Below are positions 1 through 8,532 of a stretch of DNA of 16,135 nucleotides, in pieces. Position 1 is the first letter of the stretch; each line of letters opens with the position of its first letter. This stretch comes from Cladosporium sp. IMV 00045 (taxonomy: Eukaryota; Ascomycota; Dothideomycetes; Cladosporiales; Cladosporiaceae): positions 1-16,135 of the forward strand of contig MSJI02000632.1 of assembly GCA_001931905.2 (NCBI GenBank), in the 5' to 3' direction. Both the position numbers and the translations under genes were made by a program. The notes beneath the pieces are model-generated. The model searched no databases. It saw only the letters and a list, made by a program, of their open reading frames with translations, and had not been told where the DNA came from.

Positions 1-442
1 AGGCGTTTATAGTCGGATAGCTTACCGCTTCGAAGCGGCTCGCGTCTAGAGCTCGAGAGTAGACGGTCTTTAGTATCGGGTATCGTTTTCGGAACCTATC
101 GATCCACCGTTTACTAATAGGAGGATAGGAAGTTAGGTTCGAGCTTAGGCGGAAGCGGGCGTTACGGATTTCTTCGGCGAGTTCTCTCGTTAACGCGAGA
201 GTAATAGGGACTCCTGACTTAGATAATCGAGTAATCGACTTTAGGAGAGCCTCTTCTTCGGCCGTCGAGAGTATCTTTTGCGATTCGTGCGATTTAGAGC
301 GAGAAGTAGCTCGGGTAAGCCGGTCGGAGAAAGTAGAGTGCAGTATATTAAACGCGTAAGCACACTTTCGAATCGAGGTATATTCGCCGTTTCGGTAGGC
401 CGTTAGGGCCGTAGTAAGCGTATCTTCGGAATAGGTAGGCAT
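1..442 (-). CDS. Pogo/Fot1-like transposase, N-terminal 147 residues (partial)
   Basis: The frame starts at ATG 442-440 and stays open to the window edge (147 codons), so no stop is seen. Residues about 4-45 resemble the pipsqueak-type helix-turn-helix at the start of fungal pogo/Fot1 transposases, including SIRKCAYAFN and STFSDRL. Residues about 58-130 resemble the CENP-B/Tc5-type DNA-binding domain, including AEEEALLKSI, the segment ISKRWIDRFRKRYPIL and the downstream SRALDASR. These two domains bind the element's ends; the DDE catalytic domain should follow off the window. The coding sequence is very unusual: only 9 CpA or TpG steps in 442 nt against about 41 TpA by hand count, and 6 of the 9 are imposed by Met, Cys, His, Gln or Trp codons. 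Despite this mutation-like pattern the frame is intact. Confidence 0.85.
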   Translation of the reverse strand, partial: MPTYSEDTLTTALTAYRNGEYTSIRKCAYAFNILHSTFSDRLTRATSRSKSHESQKILSTAEEEALLKSITRLSKSGVPITLALTRELAEEIRNARFRLSSNLTSYPPISKRWIDRFRKRYPILKTVYSRALDASRFEAVSYPTINA

Positions 443-505
443 AGTAAAGGAAGAAAAGAAGAGGACACGTAAAAATCAAATAAGAACGCGAAACTAGTAC
501 GCGGG

Positions 506-552
506 AGTGTCCGGCTTCCGGTACTGTCCGGTTTCCCCTACCGTAACGTTAC
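506..552. repeat. Transposon terminal/subterminal repeats
   Basis: The element's non-coding end carries TGTCCGG at 508-514, CTTCCGG at 515-521 and TGTCCGG again at 525-531, then the 10-nt perfect palindrome GTAACGTTAC at 543-552. Elements of this superfamily often have subterminal repeats bound by the transposase helix-turn-helix domains. That these are such sites is inference. The only two TpG steps between 443 and 555 lie inside the two TGTCCGG copies, which suggests the motifs are kept by selection. Confidence 0.5.
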
Positions 553-734
553 TATAAACAGCGGTGATGGTGGGTGGCTTAGTTACTGATTGTGCTGATA
601 AGAGCCACAATGAATACCGTACTATTGTTGATCCCATTATCCATTCACCTCCATGCGAATCTTTCCACCTCATCCTCCGGCTTTATACTCCAAACCACCC
701 ACTGGAACTTCCCCAGGGCCAGGCCAGATTCGCA

Positions 735-1646
735 ATGTCTTCATCTAGCCGACCTCCAACGCGGCGCGACTTTACTCTTGTTACCCACGCCACAAGCTAT
801 CCATTCATTTCTCCACTGGCACAAGATCTTTCTGGAAAACATGTGCTCATCACTGGCGCCGCTTGGGATGACGGCGTGGGCTTCGCAACTGCTACCGCTT
901 TCGCTCGCGCTGGAGCCTCCGCAATCGCTGTCATTGACCTCCATGGCGTCTCGGATCACCTCCTCACTCGGCTAAAGGCTGCGGCAGTGGAAGCAGGCCG
1001 ACCAGAGCCTCATGTGATCAGTGGAAGTGTCGACATCTCTCGGTGGAAAAGCGTTGAAGCGTTCCGAGGAGTTTTGTCAGAGGCGTTTGGACATCGGTTA
1101 GATATTCTCATCAACAACGCAGCACACCAGGAGCCTTACAGCTCTATACTCGATGCAGATCCTAAGGTGTACTGGAAGACTTGGGAGGTCAACGTGCATG
1201 GGTTATTCAACATGACACGGGCGTTTCTACCCATGCAACTTGAGGCACGTGCGAAGTGCGAGGGCCTCTGTATCATGATCAATGTATCATCTTCCGGGGC
1301 GCTCAGTGTGCGTAAAGGTGGCGCCAGTTATAGGACTTCCAAGCTTGCAGTGCTTCGCTGAACCGAATCCCTGAACCTTGAGCACGGTGATGATGGGTTA
1401 CTTGCGTTTTGCGTCAACCCTGGAGCGATTAAGACCCACATGACAATTAATGAGCCTGAGCAGTTACGTAACAAGCTGCCTCATCGACCAGAAATCGCAG
1501 GCGACACCATTGCTTGGCTCTCTGCAGAGCGAAAAGAATGGCTAGGTGGAAGATACATAAGCTGTCCATGGGACATGGAAGAGCTCATGAAGCGGAGAGA
1601 TGAGATAGTTGGAGGAGACAAACTGAAGCTCAGCATGGACTTCTGA
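735..1646 (+). pseudogene. Short-chain dehydrogenase/reductase with in-frame TGA
   Basis: This is a classical SDR oxidoreductase (NAD(P)-binding Rossmann fold) of about 303 codons, broken by TGA at 1359-1361 (codon 209). The start at 735 puts LSGKHVLITG directly after a short leader; an earlier in-frame ATG at 564 would only add unconserved residues next to the transposon end. Visible motifs are the dinucleotide-binding loop at 40-49 (TG then GVG, with two residues more than TGxxxGxG), NNA at 127-129, the catalytic Ser near 185-187, and Y199-x3-K203. Beyond the TGA the same frame continues with SDR features, including NPG at 228-230, to a normal stop at 1644-1646. Related SDRs commonly have Trp or another aromatic residue at the interrupted position, so TGG to TGA is the simplest explanation. 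The short product would lack the PG motif and C-terminal substrate-binding helices. The substrate is unknown. Sequencing error or stop readthrough cannot be excluded. Confidence 0.75.
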
Positions 1647-1873
1647 CTTTGGCGAGCTTTGAGCCATCATTGCCCGATGCTTAAGAGTGAACTAAGCTGC
1701 CACCGGGTTCACCTAACTTAAAGATATTCAGCGTAGCCTTCGACAGCAAAGCACGTTGTGCATATGACATGAGACCGCGGACCTTTCAAGGAGGGCTCAT
1801 TGCATCACAATTGCGAGTGCGTGCAGCAACCCTTGTAGGGACAGCCGTCAGGGGGTAGTATCCAGAGTATGGG
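1647..1873. other. Intergenic, SDR 3' flank
   Basis: These 227 bases lie between the SDR stop and the stop of the minus-strand F-box-side reading frame, so the two units converge here. No reading frame, repeat or RNA gene is recognisable. Confidence 0.5.
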
Positions 1874-2573
1874 TCATTCTGGAAGACCATCCTGCCTGTC
1901 GAGTAGTAAATTCCAGCCAATATTGGATGCAAGATTCCACTCCTCAGTGACATTCATGAGATTTTGATCTCCAGTGTTATTAATCGGATGAGGGCAGGGT
2001 CTCTCAATGCCATGAGGCACTTGCAAGGAAGGCGCCATGTCAGTGAGCATGAAATTACTCATCATGGCATAGTCCTCCATTGCTCCAGCCGTCTCGAAGA
2101 AACCTATGATTTTGTTGTTCATGGCGGAACGAAGTTGTGGCAAATGAAAGGCCACGACCATTTCCCGAATGAGGTAGTACACTGGTGGCACGGGTTCCAG
2201 AACGAAGACTCTCACATCATTATCTTCTTCCAACACATTCCGCTCAAGGCTCGCAAACCTGGATACCAAGAGTAAAGTTACGCCTAAGACCGGGCAGGCA
2301 TGATCTCAAAGGCAAACATGGTCCCGATGGCTCAAAGGAGCGAAAGCCAGTGATGCGCTTGGGTAGCCGCGTCTCCAGTAGGGTCAAAGCAATTGCATCT
2401 TCGTGATTCGGCGCTAGCAGACGTACCGCAGACGCAATGATGTGATCAGAGTCTTCAAGCCAAATATCACGAAGACGGCGGCATGACAGGTGAGCAAGTG
2501 ATTCGATCTGCTGGCCTGACAGAATGTAGATTTCCGTGAGGATTTCTTCCGGCAAGCTCAACAGCCCGGTCAT
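1874..2573 (-). pseudogene. F-box domain gene, probably frameshifted
   Basis: The ATG at 2573-2571 opens a 109-codon frame (to 2244). Its first 45 residues fit an F-box: LLSLPEEILTEIY, then LAHLSCRRLRDIW. F-box proteins bind Skp1 in SCF ubiquitin ligases and use their C-terminus to hold substrate. A second minus frame, open from about 2310 to its stop at 1874, overlaps the first by about 65 nt but lies in another phase and has no ATG at its beginning. The whole span is 700 nt, 3 x 233 plus 1, so one extra base would turn a single 233-residue frame into this pair. I tested an intron from the good donor GTACGT near 2424 and found no acceptor that joins the frames. The gene is therefore probably broken, although an unusual intron or a short functional F-box protein remains possible. 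The C-terminal half is not recognised. Confidence 0.5.
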
Positions 2574-3182
2574 GGTGTCCTTGCCGATATCTCCGGAAGC
2601 ACTACACTACACGGCGCTACGCTTCCAGTGGTGAGGCCTGTCTGATGCCCCCTAGATGCTTCCCGTGTAGAACGATGTTAGCATTGAAGTCGCTATTCAG
2701 ATTCTAGAAATTGCGCGGTCCGGACTTTTGGCGCCGGGGTCATTGGCGCCGTGTAAGCGGCCATCTGAAACAAGCCGGCGTTTCCTTGCAATATCGAAAC
2801 TCGTCCCCTACAAATGTTCCGCGAATAGATCGACTAGCTATATACGATAGGGCATAGGACAAACACAAGCTTTCGTATCTAGCTTGGCGCTAAGCTTGTT
2901 GTCCATAAGACTTGTAGGGCTCTGAGCGGCAGTGATATTGAAGTCATAGTGCGTGGCTGAGAATGCATGTTCCTCTGCGATCTGGAGCGATGTCTCGACG
3001 AGGCAGGTTTACGGAGCTGCCTTGTTCTGGACAAGTGATATAGGGCAGCGACGTGGCAATCTTGCTGCGTTCTGTATAAGAACAAGTCGTTGTGGCCGTC
3101 TTGGTATGGGAAGCATCATCGCTCATCGCTCAACTCTCAAGCTTCCTGCTATCGTCACTCATTTAATCTTCATTCCTTCATC
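2574..3182. other. Divergent intergenic region, F-box gene / polygalacturonase
   Basis: This 609-bp stretch lies between divergent start codons and should hold the polygalacturonase promoter. A near-repeat TTGGCGCCG occurs at 2728-2736 and 2743-2751; the second copy includes a reverse-strand CCAAT. A pyrimidine-rich stretch (about 3129-3182) runs into the polygalacturonase ATG, as is common around fungal transcription starts. Reading frames here are short and overlap on both strands; none is convincing. Confidence 0.5.
3075..3082 (+). promoter_or_regulatory. Candidate TATA box of polygalacturonase
   Basis: TATAAGAA stands about 105 nt before the polygalacturonase ATG, followed by the pyrimidine-rich leader. 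Spacing fits a short 5' UTR. This is a motif match only. Confidence 0.35.
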
Positions 3183-4421
3183 ATGATTCTTTCGATCTCA
3201 TCACTCTTCACGGTAGCGCTGGCCGCTACCACAGCTTTTGCAGCCCCGGCAACACTCACTGAGCGCGCGGATAGCTGCACCTTCAGCGGTTCTTCCGGGG
3301 CCGCTGCCGTGGCCAAGTCGAAGACTTCCTGTTCGACGATCACTCTCAACAGCCTGGTCGTTCCCGCTGGCACGACACTTGACCTCACCAAGCTCAAGAA
3401 GGGTACACATGTCGTATTCAAGGGCACCACGACGTTCGGATACAAGGAGTGGGCAGGCCCCTTGGTCTCGATCTCAGGAGACTCCCTTACCATCGATGGC
3501 ACCGGAGCCACTCTTGATGGTGATGGTGCCCGTTGGTGGGATACCAAAGGCTCGAACGGAGGCAAGAAAAAGCCAAAATTCTTTTATGCCCACTCGATGA
3601 CCAATTCTGTGGTCAAGGGGCTTGTAAGTCTGATCCGTAACATGGCAATGCGCGACTCGACTTGATACTGACCGCATCAATAAGACCATCAAGAACTCCC
3701 CCGTGCAGGTCTTCTCCATCAACGGCGCAACCAACGTCCAGTTCAACGGTATCACTGTCAACAACAAAGACGGCGACTCCAAGGGTGGTCACAACACCGA
3801 CGCCTTCGACGTGGGAAGCTCTAAGCAAATCACGATCAGTGGTGCCACCGTGTACAACCAGGATGACTGTCTCGCGGTCAACAGTGGCACGGACATCACT
3901 TTCACCGGCGGTTACTGCTCAGGTGGCCATGGACTTTCGATCGGCTCCGTTGGCGGTCGCAGCGACAACACAGTCGACACTGTGAATATCCTCGACTCTC
4001 AGATCGTTAACTCGGACAACGGCGTGCGTATCAAGACAGTCTCCGGCGCCACGGGTAAAGTCTCTGGAGTGACTTACAGCAACATCAAGCTCTCAAACGT
4101 TAGTACCCTCCCCAGTCTTAGCCTCTGATCTTCCATTCCAGCAGACCCAAGCTGACTTCCCCCATCAAGATCGCCAAGTACGGCATCGTCATCCAGCAGG
4201 ACTACGAGAACGGTTCACCCACCGGCAAGCCGACCGCTGGTGTTCCCATCACCGGCCTGACAGTCAAGGGCGTGACCGGCAGCGTTTCTTCCAAAGCGAC
4301 TCCAGTCTACATCCTGTGCGCAAAGGGCGCCTGCTCGAACTGGACTTGGTCGGGTAACTCCATCACCGGTGGTCAGAAGAGCGGCAAGTGTTCCAACGTG
4401 CCCAGCCCTGCTGCGTGCTAA
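3183..4421 (+). CDS. Secreted endopolygalacturonase (GH28), three exons
   Basis: The product hydrolyses alpha-1,4 bonds of homogalacturonan outside the cell, opening plant pectin. Exons 3183-3623, 3685-4098 and 4170-4421 join in phase 0 to give 368 residues, the usual size of fungal endopolygalacturonases. Residues 1-20 form a signal peptide ([19 protein letters not shown]), followed by a short segment ending in ER that may be a propeptide. All GH28 signatures are present: N184-T-D186, D207-D208, G228-H229-G230 and R262-I-K264, i.e. the three catalytic aspartates, the histidine and the substrate-binding Arg/Lys. Cysteines near the C-terminus (GACSNW, KCSNV, final C) fit the conserved disulfides. 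Start 3183 is preferred over an upstream in-frame ATG at 3090 because it begins the signal peptide. The gene converges on the E2 gene at 4908. Expression is probably induced by pectin breakdown products, as in other fungi, but no specific operator could be assigned. Confidence 0.95.
3624..3684 (+). other. Intron 1 of polygalacturonase
   Basis: This 61-nt phase-0 intron has donor GTAAGT, branch-like CTGAC at 3668-3672 and acceptor AAG. Removing it joins KGL to TIKNSP in a continuous GH28 frame. Confidence 0.9.
4099..4169 (+). other. Intron 2 of polygalacturonase
   Basis: This 71-nt phase-0 intron has donor GTTAGT, branch-like GCTGAC at 4151-4156 and acceptor AAG. It joins IKLSN to IAKYG, the conserved GH28 order. 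Confidence 0.9.
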
Positions 4422-4907
4422 ACAACCAGAGGACTCGCGAGGCTGCGCTCAGGTGACGGTGGAGAGTGCAGCGGGGACCGGGTGCCTGGGAGATGGCTGA
4501 AGTGTTTATTGTTCAGTATCCATCGCGCTGCATCAAATATACGAATCTCATCAGTGAGCAAATATCAAGGTCCAAACCAGTCTCTTCCGATCCCATCGGT
4601 CTTGCTTTCCTGCTCCATTGATCGCAAATGGTGGGTTGAAAGTGTTTCATTCCTTGGCTGCCTGTAAGAGTATGATCAAGGCTTGCGACCGAAGAGTTGA
4701 GACTGGTTGATCATGAAGCGATCGACATCCTGTGTCGGTTTCGTACATGTCTTGATCAGAAATTGATGGTGTCACATGCCAGCTCTGGGCGAGGGAGGGG
4801 AATTTGGTCAGAGATACAAACTTCTAGAAAGTCAAGTCGATATCATCTATAATTCATGGCTTTCATATCTCATCCTCTGCCAGCACTTAATTCATCATCC
4901 CCACCCC
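4422..4907. other. Convergent intergenic region
   Basis: These 486 bases hold the 3' flanks of the polygalacturonase (+) and of the E2 gene (-). No gene, repeat or clear polyadenylation signal was recognised; the small frames at 4482 and 4776 have no recognisable content. Confidence 0.5.
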
Positions 4908-6317
4908 CTACCGCAAATCAACCAACATCCCCACGGGCAACTCCAACGCGGCCCTCACCCTCTCCGCACATCTCGCGCACTCCGCGCCATCAACAACACG
5001 ATGATCCGCACTCCAACTAAGAACCAGCTCCTCCTTCTTGGCCAACTGACCATCCGCATCAAAAGCCGGTACGACCTTACTCCTGCCGACGCCCAAAATC
5101 GCCACCTGCGGCTCGCTGATAATCGGCGAAACGACGCCGCCGCCGACAGAGCCGATGTTGGAGATGGTGAAAGTGGCGCCGGAAAAGTCGCCTGGTGCAA
5201 GCTTGCCATTGCGAGCCTTCTCGGACAGGGAGCGGAGTTCTCGAGCGATGTCCGTGATGCTGAGGTTCTGCACGTCGCGGATGACGGGGACGAGGAGGCC
5301 AGAGGGCGTGTCGACTGCGACGCCGAAGTTGTGCGCGGAGCGGTAGGTGAGGGAGGGTTTCTTTGGGTCTGAAGCGTCGAGGGCGGAGTTGAGGAGAGGG
5401 TGGTGTTGGAGGGCGAGGCTGGTGGCTTTGATGACGAAGGGGAGGTGGGTGAGTTTGTCGGAGGCGGGGCGTGAGGCGTTGAGACTCTTGCGGGTGGCGG
5501 TTATGGAGGACATGTCTGCTGTGCTGGTGTAGAGGAAGTGTGGGATGCTCAGAGATTTGGTCATGAGTTTGAACATTTGCGTTTGGACGGGTGTGAGAGG
5601 GAGTTTCTCGTCTTGTTTTGCCGTGCTGGCTTTTGATGCAGCACTTGTCGTTGTTGATGTTGATGCTGGCGCTTCGGTTCCTGACTCCTGTGTCCTCTGC
5701 GCTACGAAGCGATGTACGTCTTCTTTCAGCACCCTGCCGTCTCTGCCAGTGCCTTGGATGGACGAAATATCCACGTCCAGTTCCTTGGTCAGATGTCTCA
5801 CGGCTGGAGTGGCCAATGAGCTGAAATCGCCCTTCCCATTGCCGTTTCGTTCTGATGGGGCAGTATTATTCTTCTCGGAGCTTCCACTCTCTTTCTGTAT
5901 TTTCTCATCACTCTCACCGCTCGCTTCTTCACCACCCAGCTTATCCGCCTGCTCCTCAGCCTCCTCGCCATCCATATCGATATCGACCAAAGGCTTGCCC
6001 GTCACAGCCATATCGTCAGGATCATAGTATAACTTCTTAATCACGCCATCGAAAGGGCTGGTGATTTCCACACTAGCCTTGTCCGATTGCACCTCGCACA
6101 GCTTGTCGAAGTGCTGGACCCTCGCACCGGGCTGGACGAACCATTGGATCAATTGACATTCTGTAATGCCCTCGCCGATGTCTGCCAGAAGGAATGGTTT
6201 CACTACGTCGAGGCGAGAGGAGCGGTGGAAAGGACGGCGGTGGATTGAAGAGGAAGGGTGGTGGAATGGAGCGCGCCGGGCGAGGATACGGCCCAGCCTG
6301 GGGGTTGAGATGGACAT
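4908..6317 (-). CDS. Branched-chain 2-oxoacid dehydrogenase E2, mitochondrial
   Basis: This is the lipoamide acyltransferase core of the complex that oxidises the 2-oxoacids of leucine, isoleucine and valine to acyl-CoAs in the mitochondrial matrix. It is 469 residues without introns, a normal length. Residues 1-35 are rich in Arg, Ser and His and form a presequence. A lipoyl domain follows (about 38-113) with modified lysine K80 in VQSDKASVEI, then an acidic linker, the peripheral-subunit-binding domain (about 166-205, ATPAVRHLTKELDVD), a second flexible Ser/Thr/Ala linker, and the acyltransferase domain (about 238-469) with DHRVVDG and catalytic H439. One lipoyl domain and the SDKASVEI motif favour the branched-chain enzyme over pyruvate or 2-oxoglutarate E2. 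The ATG at 6317 is chosen because the frame farther upstream has no ATG. Codon third positions change from A/C to G/T toward the end. Confidence 0.93.
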   Translation of the reverse strand: MSISTPRLGRILARRAPFHHPSSSIHRRPFHRSSRLDVVKPFLLADIGEGITECQLIQWFVQPGARVQHFDKLCEVQSDKASVEITSPFDGVIKKLYYDPDDMAVTGKPLVDIDMDGEEAEEQADKLGGEEASGESDEKIQKESGSSEKNNTAPSERNGNGKGDFSSLATPAVRHLTKELDVDISSIQGTGRDGRVLKEDVHRFVAQRTQESGTEAPASTSTTTSAASKASTAKQDEKLPLTPVQTQMFKLMTKSLSIPHFLYTSTADMSSITATRKSLNASRPASDKLTHLPFVIKATSLALQHHPLLNSALDASDPKKPSLTYRSAHNFGVAVDTPSGLLVPVIRDVQNLSITDIARELRSLSEKARNGKLAPGDFSGATFTISNIGSVGGGVVSPIISEPQVAILGVGRSKVVPAFDADGQLAKKEELVLSWSADHRVVDGAECARCAERVRAALELPVGMLVDLR

Positions 6318-7156
6318 TGTTGTCAGTGTTGAGAGTGTGAGACTGGCAGAGGAAAGAAGACAGGAGTGAGAAGACAATGGACGACTACATTTTTCTCTTC
6401 TACCGAGCCGAAGAATGCCAGGTCTTGTTTACGCTTTCCATGGGTATTGCGAGAGACATGGGCGTGTGGTCGTAAAGCCGACCGAGGTGGACGGTTGATG
6501 GCGGCCTTGCGCTAAAGCCGACGCTCCTCCTCTTTTCCCCAGCACCAAACCCCGCGACATATGGAGAGGGCGGCGGCGGTTGGAAATGATGGAGGGGTCT
6601 GTGCCCGCTCGCGACCGATGAAAAAAGCGATGAATCTATTCTTGCTTTTACCAATGCCGAAGACTGCCTTGTACTTTACGCAGTCGCGAGGTCGCTGGCA
6701 GAAGGGTTGGAGTCTCAGATTGCACCATTGGTCCTCTGAGGAGCCCATTGAGTCAATGTTCATGTAAAGTCGTTGCTCATGTCAGGAAGTGGTCTTGCGG
6801 ATCGAGACGTAGAAAAGTAGTAATAGTTTACAATGTCCTTTTCGAAATTCGGCAATGTGAAGAAGAAGCCACATTGACATAGTAATATCCCAGAGACTAG
6901 GCCTGGAAACTGAAGAGGAGATTGGATAGACAGACTTCCGATCGTACACGCATTGGACCGCAAAAAGATCCATCATAACAATGTGTCTGGTACAGGCCTT
7001 GCTTCTGTGATACAGATACTCCCGTAGTTCCATTCAAAGTCGCAACTCCCATACCTTCGCGACCTCTGAAGTTGCCCTGATCAATTTTCCCGTATTGCGC
7101 CATATCCCAAAGCAAACCCCCAACCAGCACCCACAAACACCAATCCTCCCACCCCT
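6318..7156. other. Intergenic, E2 promoter and 3' flank of neighbour
   Basis: These 839 bases should contain the E2 promoter (right of 6317, read on the minus strand) and the 3' UTR of the gene ending at 7157. Several reading frames of 60-90 codons overlap each other on both strands, lack recognisable domains and are probably chance. No RNA gene or repeat was seen. Confidence 0.5.
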
Positions 7157-7783
7157 TCAATCCTCCCAGATACTCTTCTTCGCCTGCTCCAACTCGGCCT
7201 TCTTCCTCTCCTCCTCCGCCTTAGCGGCATCCCTCCTCTTCTTCTCCTGCACCTTCATAGCCTGATCGTACTTCCTCTCCTCCTCCGTGCGCCTGGGCGC
7301 CCTCTGACCCAAACCCGCAGCAATCAGCCTCGCAGCCGTAGCGGTGGTCTTCTCAGGCCGCTTGTCGGACTGCTCGCCGTCGCCGCCGCGTCGTGACGGA
7401 GGGGTGCTCCGCCCGCTCCCGCTTGCGTCGTCTATTGAGCCGTTCATGCCGTACGGAGGCAGGGTTTGGTAGGGTGAGTCGAAAGCGGTGGCTTTTGTTT
7501 TGGTGGTGGGCGATGCTGGGGTGGGTGGTGGGGGACTGGGGATGTTTCTGGTTGTGAGGGGGATGGTGGTGCCGCTGCTTTGCGCTGATGTTGCAGCTTG
7601 TCCGGCTTCTGAACTTGTGGCGGCGGTGTCGTCGCCGTTGCCGTCGTCGTCCCCGTCCCACGATTCCGCTAGGGCTGCAGCAGCCGTTGTGGGATTCGTG
7701 AGGATTTTGGGGGCTTGAGCTTCGGGAGTGATGGCCAGCTTGTCGAGCGACGAGGCTAGTGTGTGTGCAGATACGGATGTCAT
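7157..7783 (-). CDS. Conserved-looking 208-residue protein, function unknown
   Basis: The product is not recognised. The frame starts at ATG 7783-7781 and ends at TGA. Residues 1-45 contain a short possible helix (LASSLDKLAI) and the acidic tryptophan motif SWDGDDDGNGDD. Residues about 50-130 are low-complexity Ser/Thr/Pro/Ala sequence, probably disordered. Residues about 140-208 are strongly charged: after KRPEKTTATAARLIAAGLG comes a lysine/glutamate/arginine-rich stretch likely to be a long helix or coiled coil, ending in KKSIWED. No signal peptide or membrane segment is present, so a soluble intracellular protein is likely. The shape (disordered core, basic/acidic terminal helix, Trp-Glu-Asp end) suggests a binding or scaffold role; this is inference. 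It shares a 749-bp divergent promoter region with the succinyl-CoA ligase fusion gene. Its coding strand also flips from A/C- to G/T-rich near codon 150. Confidence 0.75.
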   Translation of the reverse strand: MTSVSAHTLASSLDKLAITPEAQAPKILTNPTTAAAALAESWDGDDDGNGDDTAATSSEAGQAATSAQSSGTTIPLTTRNIPSPPPPTPASPTTKTKATAFDSPYQTLPPYGMNGSIDDASGSGRSTPPSRRGGDGEQSDKRPEKTTATAARLIAAGLGQRAPRRTEEERKYDQAMKVQEKKRRDAAKAEEERKKAELEQAKKSIWED

Positions 7784-8532
7784 GATTGGATGATTTTCTT
7801 TGATGGATTCTTCCTTCAGTGGAGGTAGAGGAACGGCTAATGGTAAGATGGGTAAGGTAAGTGATCACAGGAGAGCTATTGATGACACGGGTATTCTCGA
7901 TTTCTTATACTGGTGAGGTCACGATTTGATGCGCAAGCTGTACGCGTGGGGCGGTATTTATAGAGACGGTCTCGACTCGGAGGTGAAACCAGCCTTATGG
8001 AGGTTGAAGGGCGAAGTTGGCAAGGATGTTGACTTGACCTGAGAGATCTTTGGACGAGTTGACGCCTCGGTTGACAGCTCCGTCCGTTGACAAGTTGAGT
8101 GTGGGGAAAGAGTCTAGAAGAGAAGAAGAGGCCAGCCCTGATGATGAGTGTGGCTTTGTTGCTGGTGCGGTGAAGACCGCGACGTCACTTCAATCTCTCA
8201 TACATTCAAGTACATGTATTTTATGCAAATTGAAGGGTGTTTCGGTGGAAATACTATTGATCTTAGAAGTATGATATACTCGGAGTAAGCCTATGCATGC
8301 TGTATGTTTCCTCCAATCCATTGCAGCCCGGGAATAAGCTCACAGGTCGCCCAAACACAGATCACAGCAGTTCCCGAAGTCGGCGGAGATCCTCTCCAGC
8401 CATTGTTATTCCCGAGGCCCAAGACGTCTTGACCTAGCAATACAAATATAATTGAACCACCTTTCACATTGGCATATTTACTTGTCAGTAAGTTTTTCTT
8501 CTTCTTCGTCTGAAAGACGCCTTGATTCCAAC
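7784..8532. other. Divergent promoter region, 208-residue protein / ligase fusion
   Basis: This 749-bp stretch separates divergent start codons. It contains a good reverse-strand TATA box at 7955-7962 and, before the plus-strand ATG, a reverse CCAAT (ATTGG at 8468-8472) and the pyrimidine-rich run at about 8493-8511. A plus frame of 74 codons at 8050 has no recognisable content. Confidence 0.5.
7955..7962 (-). promoter_or_regulatory. TATA box of the 208-residue protein gene
   Basis: Read on the minus strand this is TATAAATA, a consensus TATA box, about 170 nt before the ATG at 7783. It implies a 5' UTR of roughly 140 nt. Confidence 0.5.

Larger units (their letters stand above)
1..555 (-). 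mobile_element. Pogo/Fot1-like DNA transposon, 5' end, cut by window edge
   Basis: This is the terminal part of a cut-and-paste DNA transposon read on the minus strand. It holds the start of a transposase gene (442 down to 1) and a 110-nt non-coding end with short repeats. The outer edge lies at about 552-556. There the sequence changes from a TpA- and CpG-rich, CpA/TpG-poor composition to ordinary host-like sequence, and TA dinucleotides at 553-556 would suit the TA target duplication of the Tc1/mariner/pogo superfamily. The other end, the second inverted repeat and the catalytic domain lie left of the window, so completeness cannot be judged. Family assignment rests on the transposase N-terminus. 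Confidence 0.8.

Noticed and set aside
132..150. GGTTCGAGC resembling a tRNA T-loop
   Set aside because: No acceptor stem, anticodon stem or D-arm can be built around it, and it lies inside the transposase reading frame.
1..442. Treating the transposase as a RIP-destroyed relic
   Set aside because: The composition looks like RIP, but the minus frame has no stop over 147 codons and clear DNA-binding domains, so it is listed as a coding region.
1336..1382. An intron that would remove the SDR TGA
   Set aside because: The only GT-AG pairs around the TGA are too short (about 33 nt) and would delete conserved residues, while the sequence just after the TGA continues the SDR frame.
2244..2426. Intron from donor GTACGT in the F-box gene
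   Set aside because: Acceptors tested either return to the same frame or lead at once to a stop, so none joins the two halves.
5545..6027. 160-codon plus-strand frame opposite the E2 gene
   Set aside because: It is the shadow of the E2 linker and lipoyl coding region; composition explains its openness and no domain is seen.
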